Below, in pieces: positions 1 to 8,901 of a DNA stretch of 64,000 nt. The DNA comes from UBA12191 sp009937185 (lineage in GTDB: Bacteria; Planctomycetota; UBA8108; UBA1146), in the NCBI GenBank assembly GCA_938075155.1, contig CALJGL010000001.1, forward strand, positions 62,001 through 126,000, in the 5' to 3' direction. Numbering within the stretch: the first letter of the stretch is position 1; each line of letters opens with the position of its first letter. The position numbers and the translations under genes were made by a program. The notes under the pieces are model-generated. The model ran no database searches and was not told the DNA's origin. It saw nothing but the letters and a program-made list of their open reading frames with translations.

Positions 1-8
1 TTTCTAAT

Positions 9-3000
9 ATGAGACACCTACCAATTCTTGCAGCACTCTGCGTGCTACTCAGTGGAGGCGTAGTTCATGCTCAGGGAGCTGACGAATGCGCTAACGCACA
101 ATCCATCAATCTCGGAGCTCCGGGAACGGTCACTGTTGTCGTGGACAACACCGCCGCGACAAACAGTGCTGAACCATTGAGCGCTGGCGGTACGTGCCCA
201 AACACAGCTATCGGAACCACCGAGGCTGATGTTTGGTACAGTTGGACCGCACCAAATACTGGCCTTTTGGATGTCAGTACCTGCGTTAATCCAGGTCTTC
301 TCGACACTGATATTTATCTTTACGATGCCAGTGGCGGTTGTGCTGCTCTGATCGAAGTCGGCTGTAATGGTGACGGCGTTGATGCTAACGGCGTAGCATG
401 CGTGAATTTCGGTTCAAACATTGTAGGTGCACCTGTTTTTGCTGGCGTGACTTACTTTTTAAGAGTCGGTGGCTGGGATGCTGGATCTCTCGGAACGACC
501 GACATGGATGTCACATTCACTCTGGGTACGGTCGCTCCAGATAACCTGACCTGTAACTATGACGCCTTGACAAACGAAGCCGCTCTCACTTGGGATAACC
601 TAGATCAATACGACACTCTTGATTACTACCTCAATGGTACTCTTACAGGACAACTCGACGGCACTGCTGGAGCAGCTACCGGAATCGTGAGTGGTCTGGT
701 ACCCGGCTCCAACGAGATCTGCCTTGAAGGTACCATTGGCGGAATCGCCAGTACTCAAACATGCTGCATCGTCTACATTGCCGAGCCATGTCCTCCGACT
801 GTTGCCGCAACCATGTCTCCGATTGCCACGGTCATTCCTCTTATTGGAACCGTCTCCTGTAATGCAGCCGGACTTCACGCCGACAACTCATACCTGCGTT
901 CCTTTGATTTGGTCAATGGATACGGAGTCAGCGACGAGATTACAGTCGAATGCGTAACGACAGCTGTCGACGTTTCCACTCCAGGTGCTGCAGGTACTCA
1001 GCCTGTCCGAGTTCGCCTGATTGTTGACGTCAACGGTGGTGGTCCACAGAACTTCACCTATCTTGCGGGAACCAATGTCGGACAAACTCCGGATATTGGA
1101 AACAACTCCATGATCATGGTCTACGAAGAAGAGTTCCAGCTTCCTGCTATCCAGGGACTTGAAAACTTCAACTTCGTTCTCGGTACCGGTGTCGTTGACC
1201 CGGATGCCCTCGGCGCCAACAATCCGACACTTCAGTGCATGACCGCATACGGACCCAGTGCAACTCTCGCAGTTGAGATTTTCACTCCCGACGGACAAAC
1301 TGACGGACACTCATACTTCATGGGTGCTTCTGACACTGCTGTCGAAAATGGAGTCAGTTACATTGTTTCATTGGCTTGCGGCCTGAACAGCCCCAGCCCT
1401 CTCTCCGGAATTGGTTTTCCCAACAACCGTTACATCATGGACGTCGGCTACTCCGTCGCAGTTGCAGGAACCTGTGGCAGTGCTGGTGGGGTTTCCAACC
1501 TTCAGTGTAACCAAACTGTCGGAGAACAGACCTGGAACCTGACATGGGACGACGCCGGTGGTGCCACCTCATGGATCGTTGAAGTCGACGGCAATGTGGA
1601 GGCCATCCTTCCGAGCACCGACTTGGCGTTCACGACTGGACCCCAGTTCGAGTACCAAGATGTTGACGTTTTGATCAGCTCCTGGACTGGACCTGGTGGA
1701 ACCGGAACATTGATCAACTCTGCGGGTTGTACTCTTCAAACCGCCCCAGCCAACAACTGGCCAGAGGGTGCAAGCATCACTGCTTCAGGTACTTTCCAGC
1801 AGGAGATTGCCACACCGTACACAACGACTATTGGTCAGCCGCTCGATATCGCTGTTTGTGACCCGGGAACTGGTGTCGTCCAGATCAACAACGACATCTT
1901 CTTGCGCTACACCGCTACCAACGACGGCGATGTTTTAGTCAGTACCTGTAACCCAAATACGGCCATCAACGGTGATGACACCATGCTTGCCGTCTACACA
2001 TATGACGCCGCTCTTCTCGATGATCCGAATCTCGCGATCGCCTGTAATGACGATGTCAATGTAGGTGCAAACCCGACTAATAACCCCGCCTGTAACGTTT
2101 TCCTCGCTGAGGCGATCTTTGCAGCGACAACAGGAACCGAGTACCTCATTCGTCTCGGTACCTTCAACGCAGCAGGTACAGGAGCACTCGAGTACACGAT
2201 TAATGATTGTGTCCCTGCGACCAACATCTCAGGAGCTTCAGAGTGCACCACGGGAGACGTGACCTTGAACTGGACACCGAACCCGAACGCTGCGTCTCAG
2301 GAAATCCTGCGTGACGGCGTTTCTCTCGCAGTAATAGGCGCAACAGAAACCAGTTACATCGATTTGGGTGTGGCTGATGGCAACTACCTTTACGAGGTAG
2401 TGACCGATTGTGGTGGCGGCCCCAACCCCATTGGCGTCGCAATCTCTGTGCTGACCTACGCGGGTCAGACTGACCTTATCTTCGCGGTTGAGGGACTTCT
2501 GAACGCTGGAGACCCCGGACTGGTAGACAGTGGAGCACTTCTTGAAACCGCTCTTGCGGGTGCCGGAAGAACCGTCGGCTTGATCCGAGGTAGCTGGCTT
2601 GATTACCCCTGTGCCAGTGACGCAGGAGTTTCCAACGTCTGGATTCTGGCAGGAACCGTACCTAACGATTACCGCATCTCTGTCGCTGAGGGTGACGAAC
2701 TCGCAATACTTGGAGAAGCCGGTAAGGGCGTTTACTTCGAAGGTGGAGATCACTTCGGATTCATTCACGCAGCCAGCCTGTTTGACTCTCGTGATGGCGT
2801 GGACGATGGTACATACGATACTGGTGACGGAGATGACACCTTCACCGCCATGGACGGAGCAGATTCCGGACAGGGTCTCGATATGAGTGCCAATGCTGAT
2901 GTGCCTTACACTCAGGATCAGGCTGACAACGACTGGACAGACCAGTTGACGGTGGCCAATGCTGATACAGGACTGTCTGGCGCTGGTTCACTCTGGCTCT

Positions 3001-3461
3001 CTGACGATGCCTTGGTCGATGCCGCGGGTGCTCCGATTCCTCCGTACATTACTGCTATTGCCGGTACTGCAAACGTGGGTGGAAACACCGTCGTTCAGTC
3101 CTGGGAAATCGGTGGATACGGTGGCGATCAAACGGCTCTCGCTCTTGCATACGCAGAGTTCATCGAGGGTGGTGGATCAACCGGACCAATCTTTAAGCGT
3201 GGAGATGCAAACCAAGATGGTGGATTCAATATTGCTGACGAGGTCTTCCTATTGGCAGCCCTCTTCTCGGGTGGAACTCCCTGTGAATGCGACGACAGTT
3301 GTGACCAAAATGACGACGGTGGAGTAAATATTGCCGACGCGATCTATGGTCTTGCTGCGCTCTTCTCGGGTGGCCCCGCTCCTTCAGACCCTGGACCGAG
3401 TGTCTGCGGCGAGGATCCCACGGCTGACTCACTCACTTGTGACACCTACAACGGCTGTTAA
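9..3461 (+). CDS. Large secreted multidomain protein with C-terminal dockerin-like module
   Basis: This 1150-residue exported protein has no assignable enzyme function. Residues 1-22 form a classical Sec signal peptide ending VVHAQ. About 25-175 and 580-735 are two beta-sandwich domains of the pre-peptidase C-terminal type (pattern NDxWYSWTAP...VSTC...LRVGGW), also present in the M4 peptidase at 17844. Fibronectin-III-like segments lie near 180-265, 500-580 and 737-812. Residues 816-1055 are a domain shared with the next gene that resembles the glutamine-amidotransferase-like fold of secreted proteins (VWILAGT, then GKGVYFEGGDHFG). The last 90 residues hold two DxNxDGxxNIAD calcium-loop repeats and the CGEDPT...YNGC tail. 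Only eight bases precede the start, so no ribosome binding site can be judged; the signal peptide supports this start. Many paired Cys suggest disulfides. Surface attachment is inference. Confidence 0.85.
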   Translation: MRHLPILAALCVLLSGGVVHAQGADECANAQSINLGAPGTVTVVVDNTAATNSAEPLSAGGTCPNTAIGTTEADVWYSWTAPNTGLLDVSTCVNPGLLDTDIYLYDASGGCAALIEVGCNGDGVDANGVACVNFGSNIVGAPVFAGVTYFLRVGGWDAGSLGTTDMDVTFTLGTVAPDNLTCNYDALTNEAALTWDNLDQYDTLDYYLNGTLTGQLDGTAGAATGIVSGLVPGSNEICLEGTIGGIASTQTCCIVYIAEPCPPTVAATMSPIATVIPLIGTVSCNAAGLHADNSYLRSFDLVNGYGVSDEITVECVTTAVDVSTPGAAGTQPVRVRLIVDVNGGGPQNFTYLAGTNVGQTPDIGNNSMIMVYEEEFQLPAIQGLENFNFVLGTGVVDPDALGANNPTLQCMTAYGPSATLAVEIFTPDGQTDGHSYFMGASDTAVENGVSYIVSLACGLNSPSPLSGIGFPNNRYIMDVGYSVAVAGTCGSAGGVSNLQCNQTVGEQTWNLTWDDAGGATSWIVEVDGNVEAILPSTDLAFTTGPQFEYQDVDVLISSWTGPGGTGTLINSAGCTLQTAPANNWPEGASITASGTFQQEIATPYTTTIGQPLDIAVCDPGTGVVQINNDIFLRYTATNDGDVLVSTCNPNTAINGDDTMLAVYTYDAALLDDPNLAIACNDDVNVGANPTNNPACNVFLAEAIFAATTGTEYLIRLGTFNAAGTGALEYTINDCVPATNISGASECTTGDVTLNWTPNPNAASQEILRDGVSLAVIGATETSYIDLGVADGNYLYEVVTDCGGGPNPIGVAISVLTYAGQTDLIFAVEGLLNAGDPGLVDSGALLETALAGAGRTVGLIRGSWLDYPCASDAGVSNVWILAGTVPNDYRISVAEGDELAILGEAGKGVYFEGGDHFGFIHAASLFDSRDGVDDGTYDTGDGDDTFTAMDGADSGQGLDMSANADVPYTQDQADNDWTDQLTVANADTGLSGAGSLWLSDDALVDAAGAPIPPYITAIAGTANVGGNTVVQSWEIGGYGGDQTALALAYAEFIEGGGSTGPIFKRGDANQDGGFNIADEVFLLAALFSGGTPCECDDSCDQNDDGGVNIADAIYGLAALFSGGPAPSDPGPSVCGEDPTADSLTCDTYNGC

Positions 3462-3499
3462 CAAGCAAGATAAGATAGGCTGTAAAGTCTTTCTTTACT

Positions 3500-3537
3500 G
3501 GGGTGGTGAGAGCATTGCTCTCACCACCCCTTTTTTT
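3500..3537 (+). terminator. Strong intrinsic terminator
   Basis: A perfect 14-bp stem (GGGGTGGTGAGAGC pairing with its reverse complement) encloses a three-base loop and is followed directly by seven T. It lies 38 bases after the stop of the secreted protein gene that ends at 3461 and should end that transcript. I see no gene in the rest of the 3462-3810 gap. Confidence 0.93.
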
Positions 3538-3757
3538 GTGTCCAATAGAAGAGAAACAGTTCATAGGCTGTATTGCGGCCCAGTCCTTAGACCTTTACCA
3601 TTGATACTGGCTTTGTTCTTACACCAAACCCTATTCTTGTCCACTGAGGAGGTGTTCCTCGGTTCTCAATCAGGGTGTGGTGACCGGATCAATACCACGG
3701 GTTTCGAAGTTCAATCACGTAATCCGGGTTGTTCATATTTTTGGATATTTCTCAGAC

Positions 3758-3797
3758 ACACTAAATAGTGTCAGGTGACTCTTGGAGTCGCTTTTTT
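3758..3797 (+). promoter_or_regulatory. Leader hairpins, possible attenuator before 3811 gene
   Basis: Two short inverted repeats lie just upstream of the ribosome binding site at 3801. The first is ACACTA-AA-TAGTGT at 3758-3771. The second is GACTC-TTG-GAGTC at 3777-3789, followed by GC and six T. The second has the form of a weak intrinsic terminator, which would place a possible attenuation step in the leader of the next gene. The stem is only five base pairs, so this may be chance. Confidence 0.3.
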
Positions 3798-3810
3798 CTT
3801 GGAGGTTAGA

Positions 3811-6800
3811 ATGCTGATGAGATGGATACTCACAGGACTGATTCTGGTGCTCATTAACTTTTCCGGAACTGCCGATGCTCAGGTAACGATCAATGAGATT
3901 CGTACTGATCAATCTGGCTCGGATACCGATGAGTATTTCGAATTAGCAGGTCCCCCTGCAACCAGCCTTGCTGCATTGACGTACATCGTCATTGGCGATG
4001 GTTCCACCGCCAGCGGAACTATTGAAGCCGTGGTCAGTCTTGCCGCAGGGAACATCTCCTTTTCGGGTCTGTACGTAGTTGCAGAAGATACCTTTACTCT
4101 GGGCGTCGCAGATATGACTGCAAACCTCGGATTCGAAAATAGTGACAACGTGACTCATCTTTTGGTGGAAGGCTTCTCTGGCGCACTTGCCGATGACCTC
4201 GACACCGACGATGACGGAGTTCTGGATGCCACTCCATGGACTAACATTGTCGACTGCATCTCCCTCCTCGAATTTCCGATCGACCCTCTGACAGGACAGC
4301 CCACTGAAGGAGAGCTCGTATATTGTTCAAATACTGTGGGTCCAGATGGAACCTTTGTTCCCGGACACTCAGGACGTTGCCCCGATGGAACGGGTGATTG
4401 GGAGATTCTCGACTTTGGTGATCTGGCCTCAGATACACCTGGAAACCCCAACACCTGTCCGGAAATTTGTGATAACTCCGTAGATGACGATGGAGACGGA
4501 TTCATCGACTGCCTAGACGACGAATGCTCAGGAGATCCTGCATGTGCCCCCGCACCGCTCAATGACGACTGTGCCAGTGCCACCAATATCGGAGAAGGTT
4601 CCTTCCTTGTATCCACATTTGGTTCCACGACAGATGGCCCTACCAATTGTGGCGGCAGTACTCTGAATGATGTTTGGTATCTCTATACGGCAACGTGCAG
4701 TGGACTCGTGACCTTGACCACTTGCGGAACGTCAACTTTTAATCCGCAAATGGCGATCTATTCGGGCTCCTCAACTTGTCCTCCAGATTTCGCAAACGTA
4801 TTGGCTTGTGATTCCGGAAGCTGTGCAGGATCCGGAGACCCAGAGATTCTCTTCGATGCAATTTCTGGTGAAACATACTTAGTTCAAATCGGTGGATTCA
4901 ATGGTGAAAGAGGTGAACTCACCTTAACCGTCAGTTGCCCACCCGACGATTGCCACCAAGCACCCAATCCAAATTTGGAATTTCAGGGATTCATTGGAGT
5001 CTCTGGTTCGAGTGCACCCGCAGCTCCGATTGCATATGTCGGAGACCCAGCAACAAACTTCACCTTTGATTCAATAAACATCGCTGGTGCAGGAACTATT
5101 GAAGATCTTGATGTTGGTGTAAATATCACTCACGGGTTCATTGGAAATCTTGATATCGATTTCGTATCGCCCGCCAATACTCAGATCAGACTTTACCAAA
5201 ATGAAAACAACTCTGACGATAACATGTCCTTGATCTTCGATGACGAGGGAGCAACATACGGGAGCGATACCACTTTCAGTGGCATCCGTATGCAACCTTA
5301 TGCCTTGTCTCAAGGATCCGGATCATTGGCTGACTTCGACGGCGAGCCCGCTGCTGGTAACTGGACGATTCTTGTAGCAGACGGATTTGCAAGTACTGCA
5401 GGAGGCACCCTCGATGACTGGTCCCTCTTCATTTCCCAGCCAGAAACCATCACCGGTACCCAAGACTTCGTGATCAACATCGATCCCAACTCCCTTGAAG
5501 GAGTCGACGATCTGGATGTGGACATGAATCTTTCCCACCCGGACCTGACTCAGGTCGAAATCGATCTCCTGTCTCCCGGAGGAACCAGTATCCGACTTCA
5601 TGACAATGGAGCAGGTACAGATCTAATCGGACGCTTTGACGACGCTACGGGTCTCAACGACGGTTACGGTTCATTGATCCCATCTGGCCCGGGAACACTG
5701 GCAGACTTCGATGGCGAAATCATCGGCGGCGACTGGACCCTGACAATTGCAGCGGGAACCTCGACCGGTACATTCTCTAACTGGGCGCTACAGGTATGCC
5801 CTGCAAACTGCCCTGCTCCCAGTGACCTTGTCATTGAGAGTGACTGCGCAGGAGATGCCGTGAACTTGTCGTGGATCAACAACACGGCCTACTCAAATAT
5901 TTCGATTGAACGCGATGGAGCCATCGTCGCCACTCTTGCCGGCGCAGACACAACGTACTCTGACGTCTCACCTCCTGAAGGATTCCACGAATACGTAGTG
6001 AGAGGTTCTTGCACATCAGGTGCAGGAATCGCTTCAGGATTCGTCGATCACTTCTCGTATAATGGTGAAGATACATTGGTCTTTGCTCTCGAAGGGCTCT
6101 TGGACGACGGCGATACTGGATCGAATGATTCAGGTGCTGCTATTCAACAAAGCCTGATCGCCTCTGGCGTCAATTCGAAGCTGATCAGGAAACAGATTGA
6201 CGAATTTGCATGCCTCGACCCCGCTCAGATTTCTCAGGTATGGGTTCTTTGTGGAACTTTCCCCACGAACTTCCGTCTCAATAGCGCTGAAGCGGACCTA
6301 TTGGCATCGCTTGCAGAAGCAGGAGCTTCGGTCTACTTCGAGAGTTCTGATCATTGGAGCTTCAACCACCCGATTTCGACGTTCGATGATCGAGATGGTG
6401 TTGCAGAACCTTACGAGCAAGACGACAACGACTCTCTCGTCGGCTTAGATGGTGCAGATAGTGGTGTCGGACTGGATATGTCTGCAAACCAGAACGTGCC
6501 TTACTCGCAAGATAATCAATCCACGACCGGAAACCCCAATGACTTCACGAACATCCTCATTCCAGCCACAGCAGAACTCGCAGGAGGAACCGCAGGTTTG
6601 GCATGGAGATTCGACGACGCCATCGGTGTCACTTTTGGAGTCACGACCGCCTACATTCCGGGAACCGGTGGAAGAGTGATCTGCTCCTCATTCGAATTGG
6701 GGGGATACGGTGGAAACCTCGATAGCGTCGTTTCCGCTTACCATGACTTCCTTGGAGATAGTGTCGTCACTCCTGGAACTGGATTCCAGAGAGGTGACTG

Positions 6801-7053
6801 CAACTCTGATGGTGGATTCAACATTGCGGACGCCATCTTCCTTCTCGGAAATCTGTTCTCTGGTGGCCCAGAAGGCACCTGTACTGACGCTTGCGATGCG
6901 AACGACGACGGCAGTGTCAACATTGCAGATGCCATCGCTGCCCTAGGAAGCCTGTTCAGTGGAGCGGGACCACTTCCTGACCCGTTTGGCGATTGTGGAG
7001 AAGACCCCACTTCAGACAGCATCGAATGCGCTGAGTACAACAGCTGCCCCTGA
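3811..7053 (+). CDS. Secreted protein: lamin-tail-like, two P-domains, dockerin-like C-terminus
   Basis: The start is ATG at 3811, preceded by GGAGG at 3801-3805; the in-frame GTG at 3775 lacks one. That gives 1080 residues with a signal peptide ending TADAQ. Domains in order: a lamin-tail-like domain from about 24 (INEIRTDQ...DEYFELAG), a MopE-like acidic motif at 214-248 (DNSVDDDGDGFIDC), a prepeptidase-C-type beta-sandwich at 250-376, two tandem proprotein-convertase P-domains at about 389-543 and 547-663 (each with LADFDGE...GxWT), a fibronectin-III-like segment, the amidotransferase-like domain at 750-985 shared with the preceding gene, and a dockerin-like pair ending YNSCP. No catalytic peptidase domain is visible, so the P-domains are accessory here. 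It looks like a paralogous partner of the gene at 9, but each has its own terminator, so they are probably separate transcripts. Confidence 0.87.
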   Translation: MLMRWILTGLILVLINFSGTADAQVTINEIRTDQSGSDTDEYFELAGPPATSLAALTYIVIGDGSTASGTIEAVVSLAAGNISFSGLYVVAEDTFTLGVADMTANLGFENSDNVTHLLVEGFSGALADDLDTDDDGVLDATPWTNIVDCISLLEFPIDPLTGQPTEGELVYCSNTVGPDGTFVPGHSGRCPDGTGDWEILDFGDLASDTPGNPNTCPEICDNSVDDDGDGFIDCLDDECSGDPACAPAPLNDDCASATNIGEGSFLVSTFGSTTDGPTNCGGSTLNDVWYLYTATCSGLVTLTTCGTSTFNPQMAIYSGSSTCPPDFANVLACDSGSCAGSGDPEILFDAISGETYLVQIGGFNGERGELTLTVSCPPDDCHQAPNPNLEFQGFIGVSGSSAPAAPIAYVGDPATNFTFDSINIAGAGTIEDLDVGVNITHGFIGNLDIDFVSPANTQIRLYQNENNSDDNMSLIFDDEGATYGSDTTFSGIRMQPYALSQGSGSLADFDGEPAAGNWTILVADGFASTAGGTLDDWSLFISQPETITGTQDFVINIDPNSLEGVDDLDVDMNLSHPDLTQVEIDLLSPGGTSIRLHDNGAGTDLIGRFDDATGLNDGYGSLIPSGPGTLADFDGEIIGGDWTLTIAAGTSTGTFSNWALQVCPANCPAPSDLVIESDCAGDAVNLSWINNTAYSNISIERDGAIVATLAGADTTYSDVSPPEGFHEYVVRGSCTSGAGIASGFVDHFSYNGEDTLVFALEGLLDDGDTGSNDSGAAIQQSLIASGVNSKLIRKQIDEFACLDPAQISQVWVLCGTFPTNFRLNSAEADLLASLAEAGASVYFESSDHWSFNHPISTFDDRDGVAEPYEQDDNDSLVGLDGADSGVGLDMSANQNVPYSQDNQSTTGNPNDFTNILIPATAELAGGTAGLAWRFDDAIGVTFGVTTAYIPGTGGRVICSSFELGGYGGNLDSVVSAYHDFLGDSVVTPGTGFQRGDCNSDGGFNIADAIFLLGNLFSGGPEGTCTDACDANDDGSVNIADAIAALGSLFSGAGPLPDPFGDCGEDPTSDSIECAEYNSCP

Positions 7054-7076
7054 GCTCGATCGCTGACTTATTGAAA

Positions 7077-7113
7077 AGAGACCGGAGAGAAATCTCTCCG
7101 GTCTCTTTTTTTT
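7077..7113 (+). terminator. Strong intrinsic terminator
   Basis: A 14-bp inverted repeat (AGAGACCGGAGAGA and its complement) with a minimal AA centre is followed by a run of eight T beginning at 7106. It lies 23 bases after the stop at 7053 and isolates the secreted protein gene from murJ. Confidence 0.92.
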
Positions 7114-7276
7114 GTTCCATCCACTACTACCAGACACGCCTGTAATGGCCCCTCACTCGCTCAATCGATGCCCTATCAAGCCCAAAATTCCCCTCGTCCT
7201 GTGAAAGGAGGAACTCCACCCCTCATAGAGTTTTTTCGTTATCATGCGATTTCCGTGTCACGTAAGTGGAGGATCG

Positions 7277-8884
7277 ATGCAGCCGGAACCCCATAAATCG
7301 AATGAGCCACCCCAAGGTGCCACCGATGAGGTTCGACGTGCTGGTCCCATCGGAAAAGTACTGCTTCTATCAAGGCTCTTGGGACTGTTTCGAGATATGG
7401 CACTCACTGCGATGCTCGGTTCAACAGCGACTGCGGAAGCGCTGAGAGCTGCTTTGAGAATTCCTGTCATGCTCAGAGACATGATTTCAGAGGGAACCCT
7501 GTCAGCTTCCTTTTCTCCCGCTTATAGAGAACAGCAACAATCTCAAAATCCGGAAGCGGCTTTGTTGTTTTCCCGTGCAGCCCTGAGTAGCTTGCTCCTC
7601 TTGCTTGGTATCACCCTCACTCTCCTTGCGTGGAATGCCGAAGCAGTGATGACCTTGATTTTCCCGGGACTGGTACTGCACGAAGAAGCCGTAGATAATT
7701 TCAGAAGGCTGCTGCCCTATTTGGCACTTGTACCGTTGATGGCCGTTCTCAAGGGCACTCTTCATTGCCACAGGAAGGACGCTTCCGCTCTCTTCCCTCA
7801 AGCCCTTCAGAATGCCGCCCTAATCCTCGCCGGACTATTTTTGATATGGACACAAGCAGGGGAACCCGAACGCGCTCAGGGGTGGACTATGGCATTCCTA
7901 GCTGGGGCTGGCGTCAGTTTGCTTTGGCTTATCATTCAGCTCCTAAAAGTATCCCGGTTCCCATGGCCCACCTTCAACTGGAAGGTTCCGGGGCAACGTC
8001 GCTTTCTCCTCGATTTCGGGACTCTACTCGTGAGTCAAATCTTGCTCCAAGCATATTCTCTGCTCGCATTCCACCTGGCCTCCGAACTGCCTACGGGAAG
8101 CATTACTTGGCTCGAGACTGCCTTCAGATTCCATTTCTTCCCGGTCGCTCTCGTCGGTGTCAGTCTCGGCATCGTAGCAGGAGACGAATCAGCAGATCTA
8201 GCCAGCCGTGGAGAGCACCAACGTCTTGCCCAAATGTTGACACGGAATCAACGCCTGGCGGCTTTTCTAGGTTTCCTTGCAGGCGCCGGACTTCTCGCTA
8301 CATCCAACTCCATCATCGACACCCTATTTGTTCGGGGTGAGTTCAGTCCCGAAGACGGCCTTAACACTGCAAACATTCTTTGGTGGTACTGCTTCGCTGT
8401 ACCTTTTGCTTGCATGAATATTGGCCTTCAAAGAACGGCCATAGCCATTGGGCTAAGGAAAAAGGTCATGCTGATTTCATTGGTCGGTCTTGGACTACAG
8501 CTAGGAATACTCTTTAGTCAGATTCTTCCCATGGATACAGGAACGATCGCTCTCGCTTATGTGGCTTCAACAATACTCAGTTGGATCTTCCTGAAGTGGA
8601 CCCTGCACAAGAATTTGGAATTGCCCCGACCTCGAATAGTTGCCGGTTTGAAACTATTGATTCTCGGTATTATGGTCCAGCAAGCCGCTTCTTATTCCAT
8701 CCATTATCTCGACGAGTACTTACCGCAGTTCCTAGGGAGAGACCTTTCCATACTGGGATTCTCTATCGTGACAGGAATTTTTCTCGCTTTGGTTGTGGGG
8801 CAACGACTTCGAATGAAAGAAGCCCATGACATGTGGATTGTCATCAAATCCTGGACGGTAAAACGATCCGATCAAGCCCGCTGA
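7277..8884 (+). CDS. murJ: Lipid II flippase, MurJ/MviN family
   Basis: MurJ moves lipid-linked peptidoglycan precursors across the inner membrane. The protein has about 535 residues and many hydrophobic spans, as expected for the family's 14 transmembrane helices. The N-terminal signature SRLLGLFRDMALTAMLG, followed by LRIPVMLRDMISEGTLSASFSPAY, is characteristic of MurJ, as is LFVRGEFSPED further on. I chose ATG 7277 because GTGGAGG lies at 7266-7272, five bases ahead; an upstream ATG at 7244 would add 11 residues but lacks a clear ribosome binding site. The gene stands alone between a terminator and a convergent epimerase gene. Its presence fits a bacterium that makes peptidoglycan. Confidence 0.92.
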   Translation: MQPEPHKSNEPPQGATDEVRRAGPIGKVLLLSRLLGLFRDMALTAMLGSTATAEALRAALRIPVMLRDMISEGTLSASFSPAYREQQQSQNPEAALLFSRAALSSLLLLLGITLTLLAWNAEAVMTLIFPGLVLHEEAVDNFRRLLPYLALVPLMAVLKGTLHCHRKDASALFPQALQNAALILAGLFLIWTQAGEPERAQGWTMAFLAGAGVSLLWLIIQLLKVSRFPWPTFNWKVPGQRRFLLDFGTLLVSQILLQAYSLLAFHLASELPTGSITWLETAFRFHFFPVALVGVSLGIVAGDESADLASRGEHQRLAQMLTRNQRLAAFLGFLAGAGLLATSNSIIDTLFVRGEFSPEDGLNTANILWWYCFAVPFACMNIGLQRTAIAIGLRKKVMLISLVGLGLQLGILFSQILPMDTGTIALAYVASTILSWIFLKWTLHKNLELPRPRIVAGLKLLILGIMVQQAASYSIHYLDEYLPQFLGRDLSILGFSIVTGIFLALVVGQRLRMKEAHDMWIVIKSWTVKRSDQAR

Positions 8885-8901
8885 TGTCTTTGAGATATAG
8901 G

